Assembly: GCF_039888675.1 (NCBI RefSeq) | Contig: NZ_JBDQQR010000001.1 | Coordinates: forward strand, 3,534,001 to 3,598,000 | DNA from: Mesorhizobium sp. CAU 1732 | Lineage (GTDB): Bacteria > Pseudomonadota > Alphaproteobacteria > Rhizobiales > Rhizobiaceae | Length of the DNA stretch: 64,000 nt | Reading direction: 5' to 3' | In this document: in pieces, positions 54,272-63,131 of the stretch | How positions within the stretch are numbered: position 1 is the first letter of the stretch | Layout of the letters: every line of letters begins with the position of its first letter | Notes under the pieces: generated by a model | Seen by the model: the letters and a program-made list of their open reading frames with translations, nothing else | Told to the model about the DNA's origin: nothing | Database searches by the model: none | Made by a program: the position numbers and the translations under genes

Positions 54272-55248
54272 GCGGCCACCTCATGCTGCGCGTAGAGATG
54301 ACAGGCGACCTTGTGATCGCTCTCGCCGGAGAGGGACGGCGCGCGCAGCCGGCACACGTCCAAGGTGTGCTCGCAGCGCGGATTGAAGGAGCATCCCGTG
54401 GGCAGTGCGGTAAGCGACGGCATCGAGCCTTGTATCTGACGAAGCCTGGGCTCCTCATTGTCGAGCGAGGGAATGGCACCCATCAGCCCTTGTGCATAGG
54501 GATGCAGTGGCGCGCCGACTACCTTGCCGACCTTGCCGATTTCCGCGACCTTGCCCGCATACATGACCGCCACGCGATCGGCCGTCTCCGCGATCATCCC
54601 CATATCGTGTGTGATGAGCATGAAGGCGGTTCCGCGTGTCGAGCACAGCTTGCGGATCAGCTTGATGATTTGCGCCTGAACCGAAACGTCGAGAGCGGTG
54701 GTCGGCTCGTCGGCGATGACGAGTTCCGGCTCCGCGCATAGCGCCAGCGCGATCACCACACGCTGCCTCTGTCCGCCGGAAAATTCGTGCGGATACGAAT
54801 CGATGCGCACCTCCGGATCCGGGATACCCACTTCCTCGAGCAACTCGATCGCGCGGGCGCGCGCCTGCCGCCTGCCGAGAGGAAGATGGACGCGGATCGT
54901 TTCGACCAGATGATCGCCGACCGTCATCAGTGGGTTAAGGCTGGTCAGCGGGTCTTGGAAGATCATACCGATGCGCCGGCCACGAATGGCCTCGATGCCG
55001 GTGCGCTCGAGATTGTCGATGCGCTGGTCGCCGAGCATGATGCGGCCTCCGGCTATGCGGCCAGGGCGAGGTATGAGATGCATGATCGCCGCGCCGGTCA
55101 TCGACTTGCCGGCTCCCGATTCGCCGACGACGCCCAGAACCTCGCCTCTCGCGATGGAGAAGCTGACGTCGTCGAGCGCGACAAGCCTCGCGCGGCGCGT
55201 GTCGAATTCGACGCGAAGGTTTTCGACGGAAAGGATCGTGTCGGACAT
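54268..55248 (-). CDS. ABC transporter ATPase (OppD/DppD type)
   Basis: A 326-residue ATPase: Walker A GESGAGKSM, the Q-loop FQDPLTSLNP, signature SGGQRQRVVIALAL, Walker B LVIADEPTTALD. The C-terminal Oligo_HPY part has CSFNPRCEHTLDVCR, the Cys cluster thought to bind an iron-sulfur centre in DppD. Ten bp separate it from the permease gene upstream. Confidence 0.94.
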   Translation of the reverse strand: MSDTILSVENLRVEFDTRRARLVALDDVSFSIARGEVLGVVGESGAGKSMTGAAIMHLIPRPGRIAGGRIMLGDQRIDNLERTGIEAIRGRRIGMIFQDPLTSLNPLMTVGDHLVETIRVHLPLGRRQARARAIELLEEVGIPDPEVRIDSYPHEFSGGQRQRVVIALALCAEPELVIADEPTTALDVSVQAQIIKLIRKLCSTRGTAFMLITHDMGMIAETADRVAVMYAGKVAEIGKVGKVVGAPLHPYAQGLMGAIPSLDNEEPRLRQIQGSMPSLTALPTGCSFNPRCEHTLDVCRLRAPSLSGESDHKVACHLYAQHEVAA

Positions 55249-55258
55249 TCTCCGCCTC

Positions 55259-56209
55259 CTAACGCAGCCGGGGATTGAGCGCGTCGCGCAGCCAATCGCC
55301 CAGGAGGTTGATGGTCAGGACCAGCATTGCGAGCGCGATGCCGGGAAACGCGACGATCCACCACTCTCCGGAGAACAGGAATTCCTGCCCGATGCGGATG
55401 AGTGTGCCAAGCGAGGGCTGCATCGGCGGCAGCCCGACACCGAGATAGGAAAGCGTCGCCTCGGTGATGATCGCCAGCCCGAAATTGATGGTCAGGATGA
55501 CGAGTACCGGACCCATGACGTTCGGCAATATGTGCCGCGTCATGATCGCGACGGGCGGCAGGCCGAAAAGGCGGGCGGCGTTCACGTAGTCCTTCTTGCG
55601 CTCGACCATGGTAGAGGACCGGATGGTGCGCGCGTACTGCACCCAGAAGGACAGGCCGATCGACAGGATGATCACCCAGGAGGCGCTGCTTTCGCGCGAC
55701 AGCGACGGCATGAGGCCATGCAGCAGGCCGTCGATCAGCAGCGCGATCAGGATCGCCGGGAATGTGAGCTGAATGTCGGCGACGCGCATGATGAAGGCAT
55801 CGAGAAAGCCACCGAAATAGCCGGAGAGAACGCCGAGGCAGATACCGAGCGTGGCGGCGAGGAATACGCCGATCGCGCTGATGATGATCGACACGCGCAG
55901 GCCGTAGAGAACGGCCGAGAGCATGTCGCGGCCCTGGTCGTCCGTCCCAAGAACGAACGGCCATTGGCCATCCGCCTGCCAGATCGGTGGCAGGCTCGAA
56001 TTCATGATGTCGAGCGTCATCGGATCGAATGGGTCCGTCGGCGCTATCCACGGCGCGAGCAGCGAGGCGCCGAGAATGACGAGCAGAAGCGCGGTGGCGA
56101 ACATGACCAGCCGGCTGCGGACGAAATCGATGAAGATGTCGCTGTCGGCGATACGGGCGCGCAAGGTCGGCTCGACCGGCTTCGGGGTATCGGAGGTGAC
56201 CTCGGCCAT
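55259..56209 (-). CDS. ABC transporter permease (DppC type)
   Basis: A 316-residue membrane protein with about six helices, an N-terminal FVRSRLVMFATALLLVILGASLLAPWIAP and GTDDQGRDMLSAVLYGLRVSI, and the EAA loop with ERKKDYVNAARLFGLPPVAIMTRHILPN. It pairs with the DppB-type permease; its ATG shares one base with the stop of that gene (TAATG). Confidence 0.94.
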   Translation of the reverse strand: MAEVTSDTPKPVEPTLRARIADSDIFIDFVRSRLVMFATALLLVILGASLLAPWIAPTDPFDPMTLDIMNSSLPPIWQADGQWPFVLGTDDQGRDMLSAVLYGLRVSIIISAIGVFLAATLGICLGVLSGYFGGFLDAFIMRVADIQLTFPAILIALLIDGLLHGLMPSLSRESSASWVIILSIGLSFWVQYARTIRSSTMVERKKDYVNAARLFGLPPVAIMTRHILPNVMGPVLVILTINFGLAIITEATLSYLGVGLPPMQPSLGTLIRIGQEFLFSGEWWIVAFPGIALAMLVLTINLLGDWLRDALNPRLR

Positions 56210-57183
56210 TAGCTGGAGGCGTCCTTGAGGCGCGGATCGATGAAGTTGTAAATCAGGTCGACGATGAGATTGACCGTGACGAACAGCAGCGCGATCAAAA
56301 GGAGGTAGGTGGATATGATCGGGATATCGACGTTCTGCACGGCCTGCAGGAACAACAGCCCCATTCCCGGCCACTGGAACACCGTCTCGGTGATGATGGA
56401 AAAGGCGATGATCGAGCCAATCTGAAGGCCGACCACAGTGATCACGGGCACCAGCGTGTTCTTGAGCGCGTGGCGGAAGTAAAGGCGGATGCGCGGCAAG
56501 CCGCGTGCGACGCCGAACTTGACGAAGTCGGTGCGCAGCACCTCCAGCATTTCGGACCGCACGAGGCGCATGATCAGCGTCATCTGGAACAGTCCGAGCG
56601 TGATTGCGGGCAGAATCAGCGACTTCCATCCCTCGATCGTCAACAGGCCCGTCGACCAATTCTCGGTCACCCGTACCAGCCCGTTGCGCCCGAATGCTGG
56701 CAGCCAGCCGAGCGATACGGAAAAGACGTAGATCAGCAGGATGCCGATAAGGAATGTCGGCAGGCTGACGCCCACCAGCGACACGCTCTGCAGCAGTGAT
56801 GAAATTCGGCCCCGCGGATTGAGGGCACAGTAGACGCCGAGCACGATGCCGGCGAAGAGCGAAATCACGGCTGCCACGAAGGAAAGTTCGAGCGTGGCGG
56901 AAAGCCGCTCGGCCAGAAGCTTCGTCACCGGCTGGCGGAACTGGTAGGAGACGCCGAAGTCGAGTGTCACGACGCGCCCGACATAACGCGCGAACTGCAC
57001 GAGTGTCGGTTGATCGAGACCGAGGCTCTCGCGCACCATCTGGCGCTCCGCCGGGGTCGTTTCCGCGCCGACCATCTGGTTGACCGGGTCGCCCGCATAT
57101 CGAAACATCACGAAGGCCAGAAGCGACACGACCAGCATCACTGCGAGCGATTGCAGAAGCCGTCGGATGACAAGGGCAAGCAT
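56209..57183 (-). CDS. ABC transporter permease (DppB type)
   Basis: A 324-residue membrane protein: MLALVIRRLLQSLAVMLVVSLLAFVMFRYAGDPVNQM is the conserved start, later EMLEVLRTDFVKFGVARGLPRIRLYFRHALKN is the EAA loop, and FSIITETVFQWPGMGLLFLQAVQNVDIPII. The ATG at 57183 is preferred over one at 57213. It lies 89 bp after the binding-protein gene, with a hairpin in the gap. Confidence 0.94.
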   Translation of the reverse strand: MLALVIRRLLQSLAVMLVVSLLAFVMFRYAGDPVNQMVGAETTPAERQMVRESLGLDQPTLVQFARYVGRVVTLDFGVSYQFRQPVTKLLAERLSATLELSFVAAVISLFAGIVLGVYCALNPRGRISSLLQSVSLVGVSLPTFLIGILLIYVFSVSLGWLPAFGRNGLVRVTENWSTGLLTIEGWKSLILPAITLGLFQMTLIMRLVRSEMLEVLRTDFVKFGVARGLPRIRLYFRHALKNTLVPVITVVGLQIGSIIAFSIITETVFQWPGMGLLFLQAVQNVDIPIISTYLLLIALLFVTVNLIVDLIYNFIDPRLKDASS

Positions 57184-57238
57184 TGCATTCGTCCTGTTAT
57201 GCGCCGCGCACATGTGCGCAAGCGCCAGATCGGGAACG

Positions 57239-57262
57239 GCCGGCGGTCATGAGACCGCCGGC
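57239..57262 (-). promoter_or_regulatory. Intercistronic hairpin after the binding-protein gene
   Basis: GCCGGCGGTC (57239-57248) and GACCGCCGGC (57253-57262) form a perfect 10-bp stem with a 4-nt loop, 10 bp after the solute-binding-protein stop and 55 bp before the permease start. There is no U-tract. It probably protects the 3' end of the upstream message from exonucleases, raising binding-protein levels, as in malE-malF. Confidence 0.75.
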
Positions 57263-57272
57263 AAAGGCGGCA

Positions 57273-58883
57273 TCATTCGCCCTTGGTTACCCAATAGAAG
57301 CGGAAGTCGTTGTCGGCGCGCTGCACGACTTCGACATCGTTCGACACACCCCAGGCCAGCGACTGCTGGTGCAGCGGAACATAGGCTGTTTCCTGGTTCT
57401 GGGCGATCTCGTAGGCTTGGCGAATGAGATCGTTGCGTGTCGCCTCGTCGGGTTCGACGGCGATCTGCTTGATCAGCGCGTCGACCTCTTCGCTGCAATA
57501 CCCGCCGACATTGGAGCCGCCGCCATTGCCTGCGTCGTCGCGGCAACGATAGAGGTCCTGAAGAACGCCGAGGCTGCCCGAGCCGTTCGTCTGCCAACCG
57601 AGCAAATAGAACGAGGTGTGATAGCCGCCGCTGGCGAAGATGCGCCCGAAATAGGTGGCCTTCGGTTCGGCGTTGAGATTCACCTTGATTCCGACGCGGG
57701 CGAGCATCGGCACTACCGACTGGCAAATGCGCTCGTCATTGACGTAGCGGTCGTTCGGGCAGTCCAGCGTCACCTCGAAACCGTCGCCATAGCCTGCCTC
57801 GGCCAGAAGCGCGCGGGCAGCTTCCGGATCGTAGGCGGGCCGCTCGAACTCGTCGGCAAGCGGGAACAGTTCCTTGGCCACGATGAGCGAGGTGGGAACC
57901 GAAGCTCCGCGCATGATGCGTTCATGTATCGCATCCACATTTATCGCCTGATACACCGCACGACGCACGCGCGCATCCTTGAACGGGTTCTCGCCCTTGA
58001 CCGACGAGAACAGAAGTTCGTCGCGCTTCTGGTCGAAGCCGAAATAGATCGTGCGAACTTCCGGCCCCTGGAGAACGGACGCATTGCCGCTGGCGTTGAT
58101 GCGGTCAACGTCCTGAAGCGGCGCGGGATCGATCATATCGACTTCGCCGGAAAGCAGCGCGGCAACGCGGGTCGCGCCGGAGGAGATTGGAGTGAGGACA
58201 ACCTCGTCGAGATTGTGCGTTGGCGTGCCCCACCAGTCGGCGTTGGGCTTCCAGGTCGTGCGAACGCCAGGCTGGTGCTGCTCGAGCTTGAAGGGGCCGG
58301 TTCCGTTCGCATTCAGCGAGATGTAGGATGGAGCAGACGATGCGCTTGCGACGTCCGTTGCGCCATGTTCCTCGGCCCAGCTCTTGGACACGATGTACCA
58401 GGTATCCCAAACCGCATGCAGCAGGGGCGACGGATCGGGTGTCGTCACCTCAACGGTAAAGTCGTCGATCTTCTTGAACACCGCGTCGGCGGGGACGCGG
58501 CTCTTGAGATCCGAACCGACAGACCGGACGCGGTCGGCGGAGAAGATCACGTCGTCGGCGGTGAAGTCCTGGCCGTCCTGGAACTTGACGCCCTGGCGCA
58601 GATGGAACGTCCATGTGCGGGCATCCTCCGAGACATCCCAGCTTTCGGCAAGCGCCGGCACGATCTGGAGATTTTCGTCGCGCGCGACAAGCCCTTCATA
58701 GACGCCGCCGATCATCGCCAGCGAAAAAGTCTCCGCAAGCGCATAGGGGTCCAACGACTTCAAGTCGCTCTGCGTGGCGAAGCGGAAAGCCTGGGCATCC
58801 GCCGCACCTACGGAGTTCCCGAGCACCGAGACTGATGTCGCTAGCGCCAATGCCGCCACAGCCATAACTTTTCTGATACGCAA
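57273..58883 (-). CDS. ABC transporter substrate-binding protein (family 5)
   Basis: A 536-residue periplasmic protein. The likely start is a TTG at 58883 (SD GGGAGG), giving [21 protein letters not shown] as signal peptide; an ATG at 58865 would lack positive residues. The mature SBP_bac_5 domain has [53 protein letters not shown] and [20 protein letters not shown]. Cysteines near DLYRCRDD and GGYCSEE may pair. The ligand is a peptide, opine or similar amide judging by the M20 gene in the operon. Confidence 0.93.
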   Translation of the reverse strand: MRIRKVMAVAALALATSVSVLGNSVGAADAQAFRFATQSDLKSLDPYALAETFSLAMIGGVYEGLVARDENLQIVPALAESWDVSEDARTWTFHLRQGVKFQDGQDFTADDVIFSADRVRSVGSDLKSRVPADAVFKKIDDFTVEVTTPDPSPLLHAVWDTWYIVSKSWAEEHGATDVASASSAPSYISLNANGTGPFKLEQHQPGVRTTWKPNADWWGTPTHNLDEVVLTPISSGATRVAALLSGEVDMIDPAPLQDVDRINASGNASVLQGPEVRTIYFGFDQKRDELLFSSVKGENPFKDARVRRAVYQAINVDAIHERIMRGASVPTSLIVAKELFPLADEFERPAYDPEAARALLAEAGYGDGFEVTLDCPNDRYVNDERICQSVVPMLARVGIKVNLNAEPKATYFGRIFASGGYHTSFYLLGWQTNGSGSLGVLQDLYRCRDDAGNGGGSNVGGYCSEEVDALIKQIAVEPDEATRNDLIRQAYEIAQNQETAYVPLHQQSLAWGVSNDVEVVQRADNDFRFYWVTKGE

Positions 58884-58993
58884 TGCTGCCTCCCAATAGA
58901 CCAATCGTCACACTCGAAACGACGACGTCCGTCGCGTTGGCGAAAGCCTTAAGGGGAAACGATGTTGCGAACAATGTCCGCGATCGATACAAT

Positions 58994-59014
58994 TCGTTGC
59001 GTAAAAAGCAACGA
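58994..59014. promoter_or_regulatory. Inverted repeat, probable LysR binding site
   Basis: TCGTTGC-N7-GCAACGA is a perfect 7-bp inverted repeat in the gap between the LysR gene and the divergent ABC operon, 27 bp before the LysR ATG. Spacing suits a LysR dimer. Confidence 0.75.
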
Positions 59015-59040
59015 TTTCGAACTTTCTGCTAGGATGATCG

Positions 59041-59940
59041 ATGCTCGATCCGACCCGTTTGCGGTACCTGTTCTACACCGATGCCTGCGGAGGAATCCGA
59101 CAGGCTGCTGAAGAGCTAAAGATCAATGCGTCTTCGATCAGCCGTCAGATCGCCGCCCTCGAAAGCGAACTGGAGCTGACGCTTTTGGAGCGGCACGGCC
59201 GCAAGGTCAAAGTGACCGAAACGGGCAGCGCACTTTGCGAATACTACCGAACGCAGCGATCAGCAGATATTCAGCTACGGGCGAGGCTGGACGAGTTTCG
59301 CAATATCAAGCGGGGACTTATTCGCCTTTCGATGGGAGAGGGTTTCGGCGAGTGGGTCGTCAACGAACCCCTTCGTACGTTTCAGACGAGATATCCCGGC
59401 ATCGATCTCGACATCCGCATCCATCCGACGGCCGAGACCGTGCGAGCCATTCTCGAAGACGAAGCCGATATCGGTGTCACCTACTTCGCACCCAACGACC
59501 GTGACCTGAAATTTCACGCACGATCCGATGTCCCGATCTGTGTCGTCGTTCACCGGGATCACCCGCTTGCTCATCTGGGACGCGATCCCAAACTTATGGA
59601 CATCGTGGAGTTTCCTATCGGCATGCTGCATCCCGAATTCGGCGGACGGCAGGTTACCGACCTTATCGCCCGCTCGGAAAATGTGGTGTTGCGGCCGACG
59701 TTGACGGCAAACTCCTATGCCATCGTGCGCAAGTTCGTGCTGTTGGGCGAAGGGGTTTTCCTCATGCCGTTCCGCCCCTCACCTCAACGGGAACTCGACG
59801 AGCAACTCGTGCCGCTGCCGCTTGATTACGCCTCGAAGATCACGTCTCAAACCCAGGTCATCACCCGAAACGAGCGGCACCTGACGAATGCCATGCGCAT
59901 GCTCATCAAGTCGCTGATCGAAAGCGGGCAATTTGAATAA
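59041..59940 (+). CDS. LysR family regulator of the ABC/M20 operon
   Basis: A 299-residue regulator: LRYLFYTDACGGIRQAAEELKINASSISRQIAALESELELTLLERHGRKVKVTETG is the winged helix, followed by a periplasmic-binding-like sensor (residues about 90-295) with DIRIHPTAETVRAILEDEADIGVTYF. It is divergent from the solute-binding-protein gene with a good inverted repeat in between, so it probably activates uptake when substrate is present. Confidence 0.92.
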   Translation: MLDPTRLRYLFYTDACGGIRQAAEELKINASSISRQIAALESELELTLLERHGRKVKVTETGSALCEYYRTQRSADIQLRARLDEFRNIKRGLIRLSMGEGFGEWVVNEPLRTFQTRYPGIDLDIRIHPTAETVRAILEDEADIGVTYFAPNDRDLKFHARSDVPICVVVHRDHPLAHLGRDPKLMDIVEFPIGMLHPEFGGRQVTDLIARSENVVLRPTLTANSYAIVRKFVLLGEGVFLMPFRPSPQRELDEQLVPLPLDYASKITSQTQVITRNERHLTNAMRMLIKSLIESGQFE

Positions 59941-60045
59941 CCACGCCTGACGCCATCTCAGCCTGGATATGGCTGCGACAAGGTTCCGTTATGCTGATCC
60001 CCGATAACTGACAACGGCCGATCAAGCGGATGCTGGCTGGCGGCG

Positions 60046-60174
60046 TCAATTCTCGATAAGCGTTTTGACCCTGTCGAGGCCGGCCGCGAACCCATTGAGG
60101 GACAGATCGATCGGGACCGCCGTTTTGGTCCACGGCATGGATTTCGGATCAGACCGCCTCCCCAGCCTTTTCAT
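60046..60174 (-). CDS. Doubtful 42-residue reading frame after the TRAP genes
   Basis: A short frame starting MKRLGRRSDPKSMPWTK and ending VKTLIEN, 12 bp after the DctM-type gene on the same strand. GGGAT-type SD is weak. The second half (VPIDLSLNGFAAGLDRV) looks protein-like and could be the remnant of a longer gene. No family recognised. Confidence 0.3.
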   Translation of the reverse strand: MKRLGRRSDPKSMPWTKTAVPIDLSLNGFAAGLDRVKTLIEN

Positions 60175-60186
60175 GGCGATCCCGCC

Positions 60187-61497
60187 TCACATCGTGTTCG
60201 GCAGGAAGAGCGAAATGATCGGGAACGCGCAGATCAGGAACAGGCGGATGAAATCGGAGATGATGAACGGCGCCACGCCGCGATAGATCGTACCCAACGT
60301 GACATCGCGCGCCAGTGAGTTGATCACGAAGACATTCATGCCCACGGGTGGCGTGATCATGCCGAGCGTGCAGGTCATGACGATAACGACGCCGAACCAT
60401 GTCGGATCGAAGCCGAGCTGCATCATGGCCGGGAAGACGACAGGAATCGTGACGAGGATGATCGCCAGTTCGTCCATGATCGCGCCCAGGACGATGTAGA
60501 CCACGACCACGAGGAACAGGACGCCATAAGGGCCGATGGGCAGATCGACGAGGAAGCCGATAATGTTCTGCGTGGTCTGCGTGATCGTCAGGAAGTAGCC
60601 GAACAGATAGGCGCCGATGACGATCAGGAAGATGGCCGCGCTGGTGCGCAGGGACACGATCAGGCAATCGAGGATCTGCCTGGGACCGAGCCGGCCCTGC
60701 GCGACGCCGATGAAAAGCGCGCCCATCGCACCCATGCCGGCCGCCTCGGTGATCGTGAAGAACCCGCCATAGAGCCCGCCGATGACAAAGGCGAACAACA
60801 GGATGGCGGGCCAGACGGATGACAGGCTCGCGAAACGTTCACCCCAGGAGGCAGGCATCGCCTGCGGCACCTCGCCCGGACGCAGATGCACCACGATGCG
60901 CAGCGTGATCGCGTACATGACGATGCCCAGCAGGCCGGGCAGAATGCCCGCGATGAACAAGCGCGTCACATCCTGATTTGTGACGACGGCATAGAGAACA
61001 AAGATCACCGAGGGCGGGATCATGATGCCGAGCGTCCCGCCGGCAGCGATCAATCCGGTGGAAAGCTTGTCGCCATAGCCGGCCTTGCGAAGCTCCGGCA
61101 GGGCCACCTGCGTCATGGTGGCGGCGGTCGCCACCGAGGAGCCGTTGATGGCGGCAAAGCCGCCACAGGTCGCGATGGTCGCCATCCCAAGCCCGCCACG
61201 CCAGTGGCCGAGCCATGCGCGGCTGGCCGCGAAGAGATCACGCGACATGCCCGAACCGGAGGCGAATGCCCCCATCAGGATGAACATCGGCACGACCGAC
61301 AGGTTGAAATCCGTAACCGTGGAGAAGGGGGATTGCGACAGGAGGCGGAACGCCGCCGACCAGCTCGTCAGGAACCCGAACCCTCCCACGCCCACGACAG
61401 CCATGGCAATCCCTACCGGAACGCGCAGGAACATCATCACGAAGAGGGCCACGAAGCCCCCGAGGGCTATGAGTTCTCTATCCATGATGCTGCTCAT
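60187..61497 (-). CDS. TRAP transporter large permease (DctM type)
   Basis: A 436-residue membrane protein with 11-12 helices. It has VALFVMMFLRVPVGIAMAVVG, GGFAAINGSSVATAATMTQVALPELRKAGY, GTLGIMIPPSV, and TCTLGMITPPVGMNVFVI, all DctM/SiaQM traits. It moves a carboxylate-type solute with sodium. The ATG at 61497 overlaps the DctQ-type gene by 20 bp; an alternative ATG is at 61485. Confidence 0.95.
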   Translation of the reverse strand: MSSIMDRELIALGGFVALFVMMFLRVPVGIAMAVVGVGGFGFLTSWSAAFRLLSQSPFSTVTDFNLSVVPMFILMGAFASGSGMSRDLFAASRAWLGHWRGGLGMATIATCGGFAAINGSSVATAATMTQVALPELRKAGYGDKLSTGLIAAGGTLGIMIPPSVIFVLYAVVTNQDVTRLFIAGILPGLLGIVMYAITLRIVVHLRPGEVPQAMPASWGERFASLSSVWPAILLFAFVIGGLYGGFFTITEAAGMGAMGALFIGVAQGRLGPRQILDCLIVSLRTSAAIFLIVIGAYLFGYFLTITQTTQNIIGFLVDLPIGPYGVLFLVVVVYIVLGAIMDELAIILVTIPVVFPAMMQLGFDPTWFGVVIVMTCTLGMITPPVGMNVFVINSLARDVTLGTIYRGVAPFIISDFIRLFLICAFPIISLFLPNTM

Positions 61498-61954
61498 GTG
61501 AAGGCTTGAAGGAACGCAGGACGACGACGAGAGAAACGAAGGCGGTAGCCAGAGCGCCGCAGATCGCGGTCAGGTAGAACGGCCAGATCACGATACGCAT
61601 GTCGGCCGTCACCTCATTCGAGCCGATGACGGACGGGAACCGGCTGAAGAGCGCCCAGGCAAACAGGCAGAAGAAACCGGCCGTCAGCACAGAAGCGAAT
61701 ATGTCGATGGCGCGCTGGGTCGCCGGCTGCGAGATCTCCCAGATCACGTCCACGCAGATGTGGCTGCCGCGGTAGGTCGCGACCGACAGGCCCCATAGGA
61801 TCGCGATGCCTTGCAGGTAGCGCGCGAAGTCGAAGCCGTCCGGCAGGTTCATCGAGAAGCCGTACCGCAACACTGCCGTCAGGAAGATCAGCGCTGCGAC
61901 GACGGCCAGCGCGAGGCCGGCAATCGCCTCGATCGCGGAAAGAATGCGGCCCAT
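61478..61954 (-). CDS. TRAP transporter small permease (DctQ type)
   Basis: A 158-residue, four-helix protein: MGRILSAIEAIAGLALAVVAALIFLTAVLRYGFSMNLPDGFDFARYLQGIAILWGLSVATYRGSHICVDVI matches DctQ. The ATG at 61954 is chosen; a longer reading to 62125 would run through the intercistronic hairpin. It overlaps the DctM gene by 20 bp. Confidence 0.93.
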   Translation of the reverse strand: MGRILSAIEAIAGLALAVVAALIFLTAVLRYGFSMNLPDGFDFARYLQGIAILWGLSVATYRGSHICVDVIWEISQPATQRAIDIFASVLTAGFFCLFAWALFSRFPSVIGSNEVTADMRIVIWPFYLTAICGALATAFVSLVVVLRSFKPSHEQHHG

Positions 61955-61985
61955 GGGGAAATGTCTCCGGCGCTGTGAAAGGAAG

Positions 61986-62010
61986 GCGGCCACGAACGCG
62001 TCGTGGCCGC
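61986..62010 (-). promoter_or_regulatory. Intercistronic hairpin after the TRAP binding-protein gene
   Basis: GCGGCCACGA (61986-61995) and TCGTGGCCGC (62001-62010) form a perfect 10-bp stem with a 5-nt loop, 24 bp after the DctP stop and 31 bp before the DctQ start. No U-tract. It mirrors the ABC-operon hairpin at 57239-57262. Confidence 0.75.
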
Positions 62011-62034
62011 ACCTGCCGATGGTTGGTCGCGGCT

Positions 62035-63039
62035 CTACTCGACCTTGGCGCCTTCGGCCTCCAGGGCGGCCTCGAAGCTCTCGAACACGCCCTGCGCGTC
62101 GTCTATTCCCGCACCGTTGATCCATTGCTGGCGAAGCGGCGCGGCGGCTTCACGCCAGGCGGCCGTTTCCTCGGCGGTCAGTTCGTATACGGTGTGGCCG
62201 GCTTTGGTCTTCAGCGCTTCGTGCCCGGCCTTCTCGTGGACGCTCCACGTCGAACCGATCTCGCCAGACCACTGCGTCGAGCAGTGTTCGTCCATCACCG
62301 CTTTCTGCTCGTCGGTCATCGCGTCGTAGGTGCCGTGGTTCATCACCCAGGCGAAACCGGCGACGTAGAGTGGAGCCTCCATCGAGTAGCTCACGACGTT
62401 GTCGAGACCGAAGATCTTGGCCGATTCCCAGGGGAACGTCACGGCGTCCGCGACGCCCGATTCCAGCGCGGAACGGCTCTCGGGCGCGGACACACGCACA
62501 TTGGTGCCGCCAAGGGTGGTGACGAAATTCGCCATGGTGGCATGCGCCGACCGGATCTTCATGCCGGATATTTCGGCGGGCGAGCGGATCTCCTTCTTGG
62601 CGTGAAGCGTGCCCGGTTCATGAACGAAGCCGAGGCAGAACTTCACGTCCGACATTTCGGTTTCCGCATGCGGCCGGTACCACGAGTCGAACGCCTTGCT
62701 GCCCCCGACCCCGTTGGCGACGGTGAAGGGCAGGTGCACGGCTTCGGCGAGCGGGAAACGCCCGGCCTGATAGCCGACATTCAGGAATGAGAGGTCGGCG
62801 ATGCCGTCGCGCGCCATGTCGTAGTGGTCGTTGGCGCGACCGAGTTGCTCCGCCGGATAAAGCGTGACGGAGATCGTGCCGCCGCTCTTTTCCTTGATCG
62901 AGGCGGCCCAGTTCTGAAGCGCCTCGTGCACGCCGTGCTTGGGCGGCAGCCATGTGGAAAAGCGCAACTCGACGTTCTGCGCGGATGCGCCGGCGGTTGC
63001 GATCAACAGAAAAGCCGTGGTTCTGGCCAGAAGTTTCAT
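62035..63039 (-). CDS. TRAP transporter solute-binding protein (DctP type)
   Basis: A 334-residue periplasmic protein. The signal peptide is MKLLARTTAFLLIATAGASAQ. The DctP fold shows LRFSTWLPPKHGVHEALQNWAASIKEKSGG, VTLYPAEQLGRANDHYDMARDGIADLSFLN, and GMKIRSAHATMANFVTTLGG with the Arg that binds the solute carboxylate. The ligand is likely an organic acid. The upstream neighbour is a ThDP enzyme, 92 bp away. Confidence 0.94.
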   Translation of the reverse strand: MKLLARTTAFLLIATAGASAQNVELRFSTWLPPKHGVHEALQNWAASIKEKSGGTISVTLYPAEQLGRANDHYDMARDGIADLSFLNVGYQAGRFPLAEAVHLPFTVANGVGGSKAFDSWYRPHAETEMSDVKFCLGFVHEPGTLHAKKEIRSPAEISGMKIRSAHATMANFVTTLGGTNVRVSAPESRSALESGVADAVTFPWESAKIFGLDNVVSYSMEAPLYVAGFAWVMNHGTYDAMTDEQKAVMDEHCSTQWSGEIGSTWSVHEKAGHEALKTKAGHTVYELTAEETAAWREAAAPLRQQWINGAGIDDAQGVFESFEAALEAEGAKVE

Positions 63040-63131
63040 GTCTCTCCCTTTCGCGTGTTTGAAGGCGCGTGACGTTCCTCCGCCGCGCCATCCTCCCTTT
63101 GCCGTTCAATCGGCAGAATCTGTGCGCGCTC

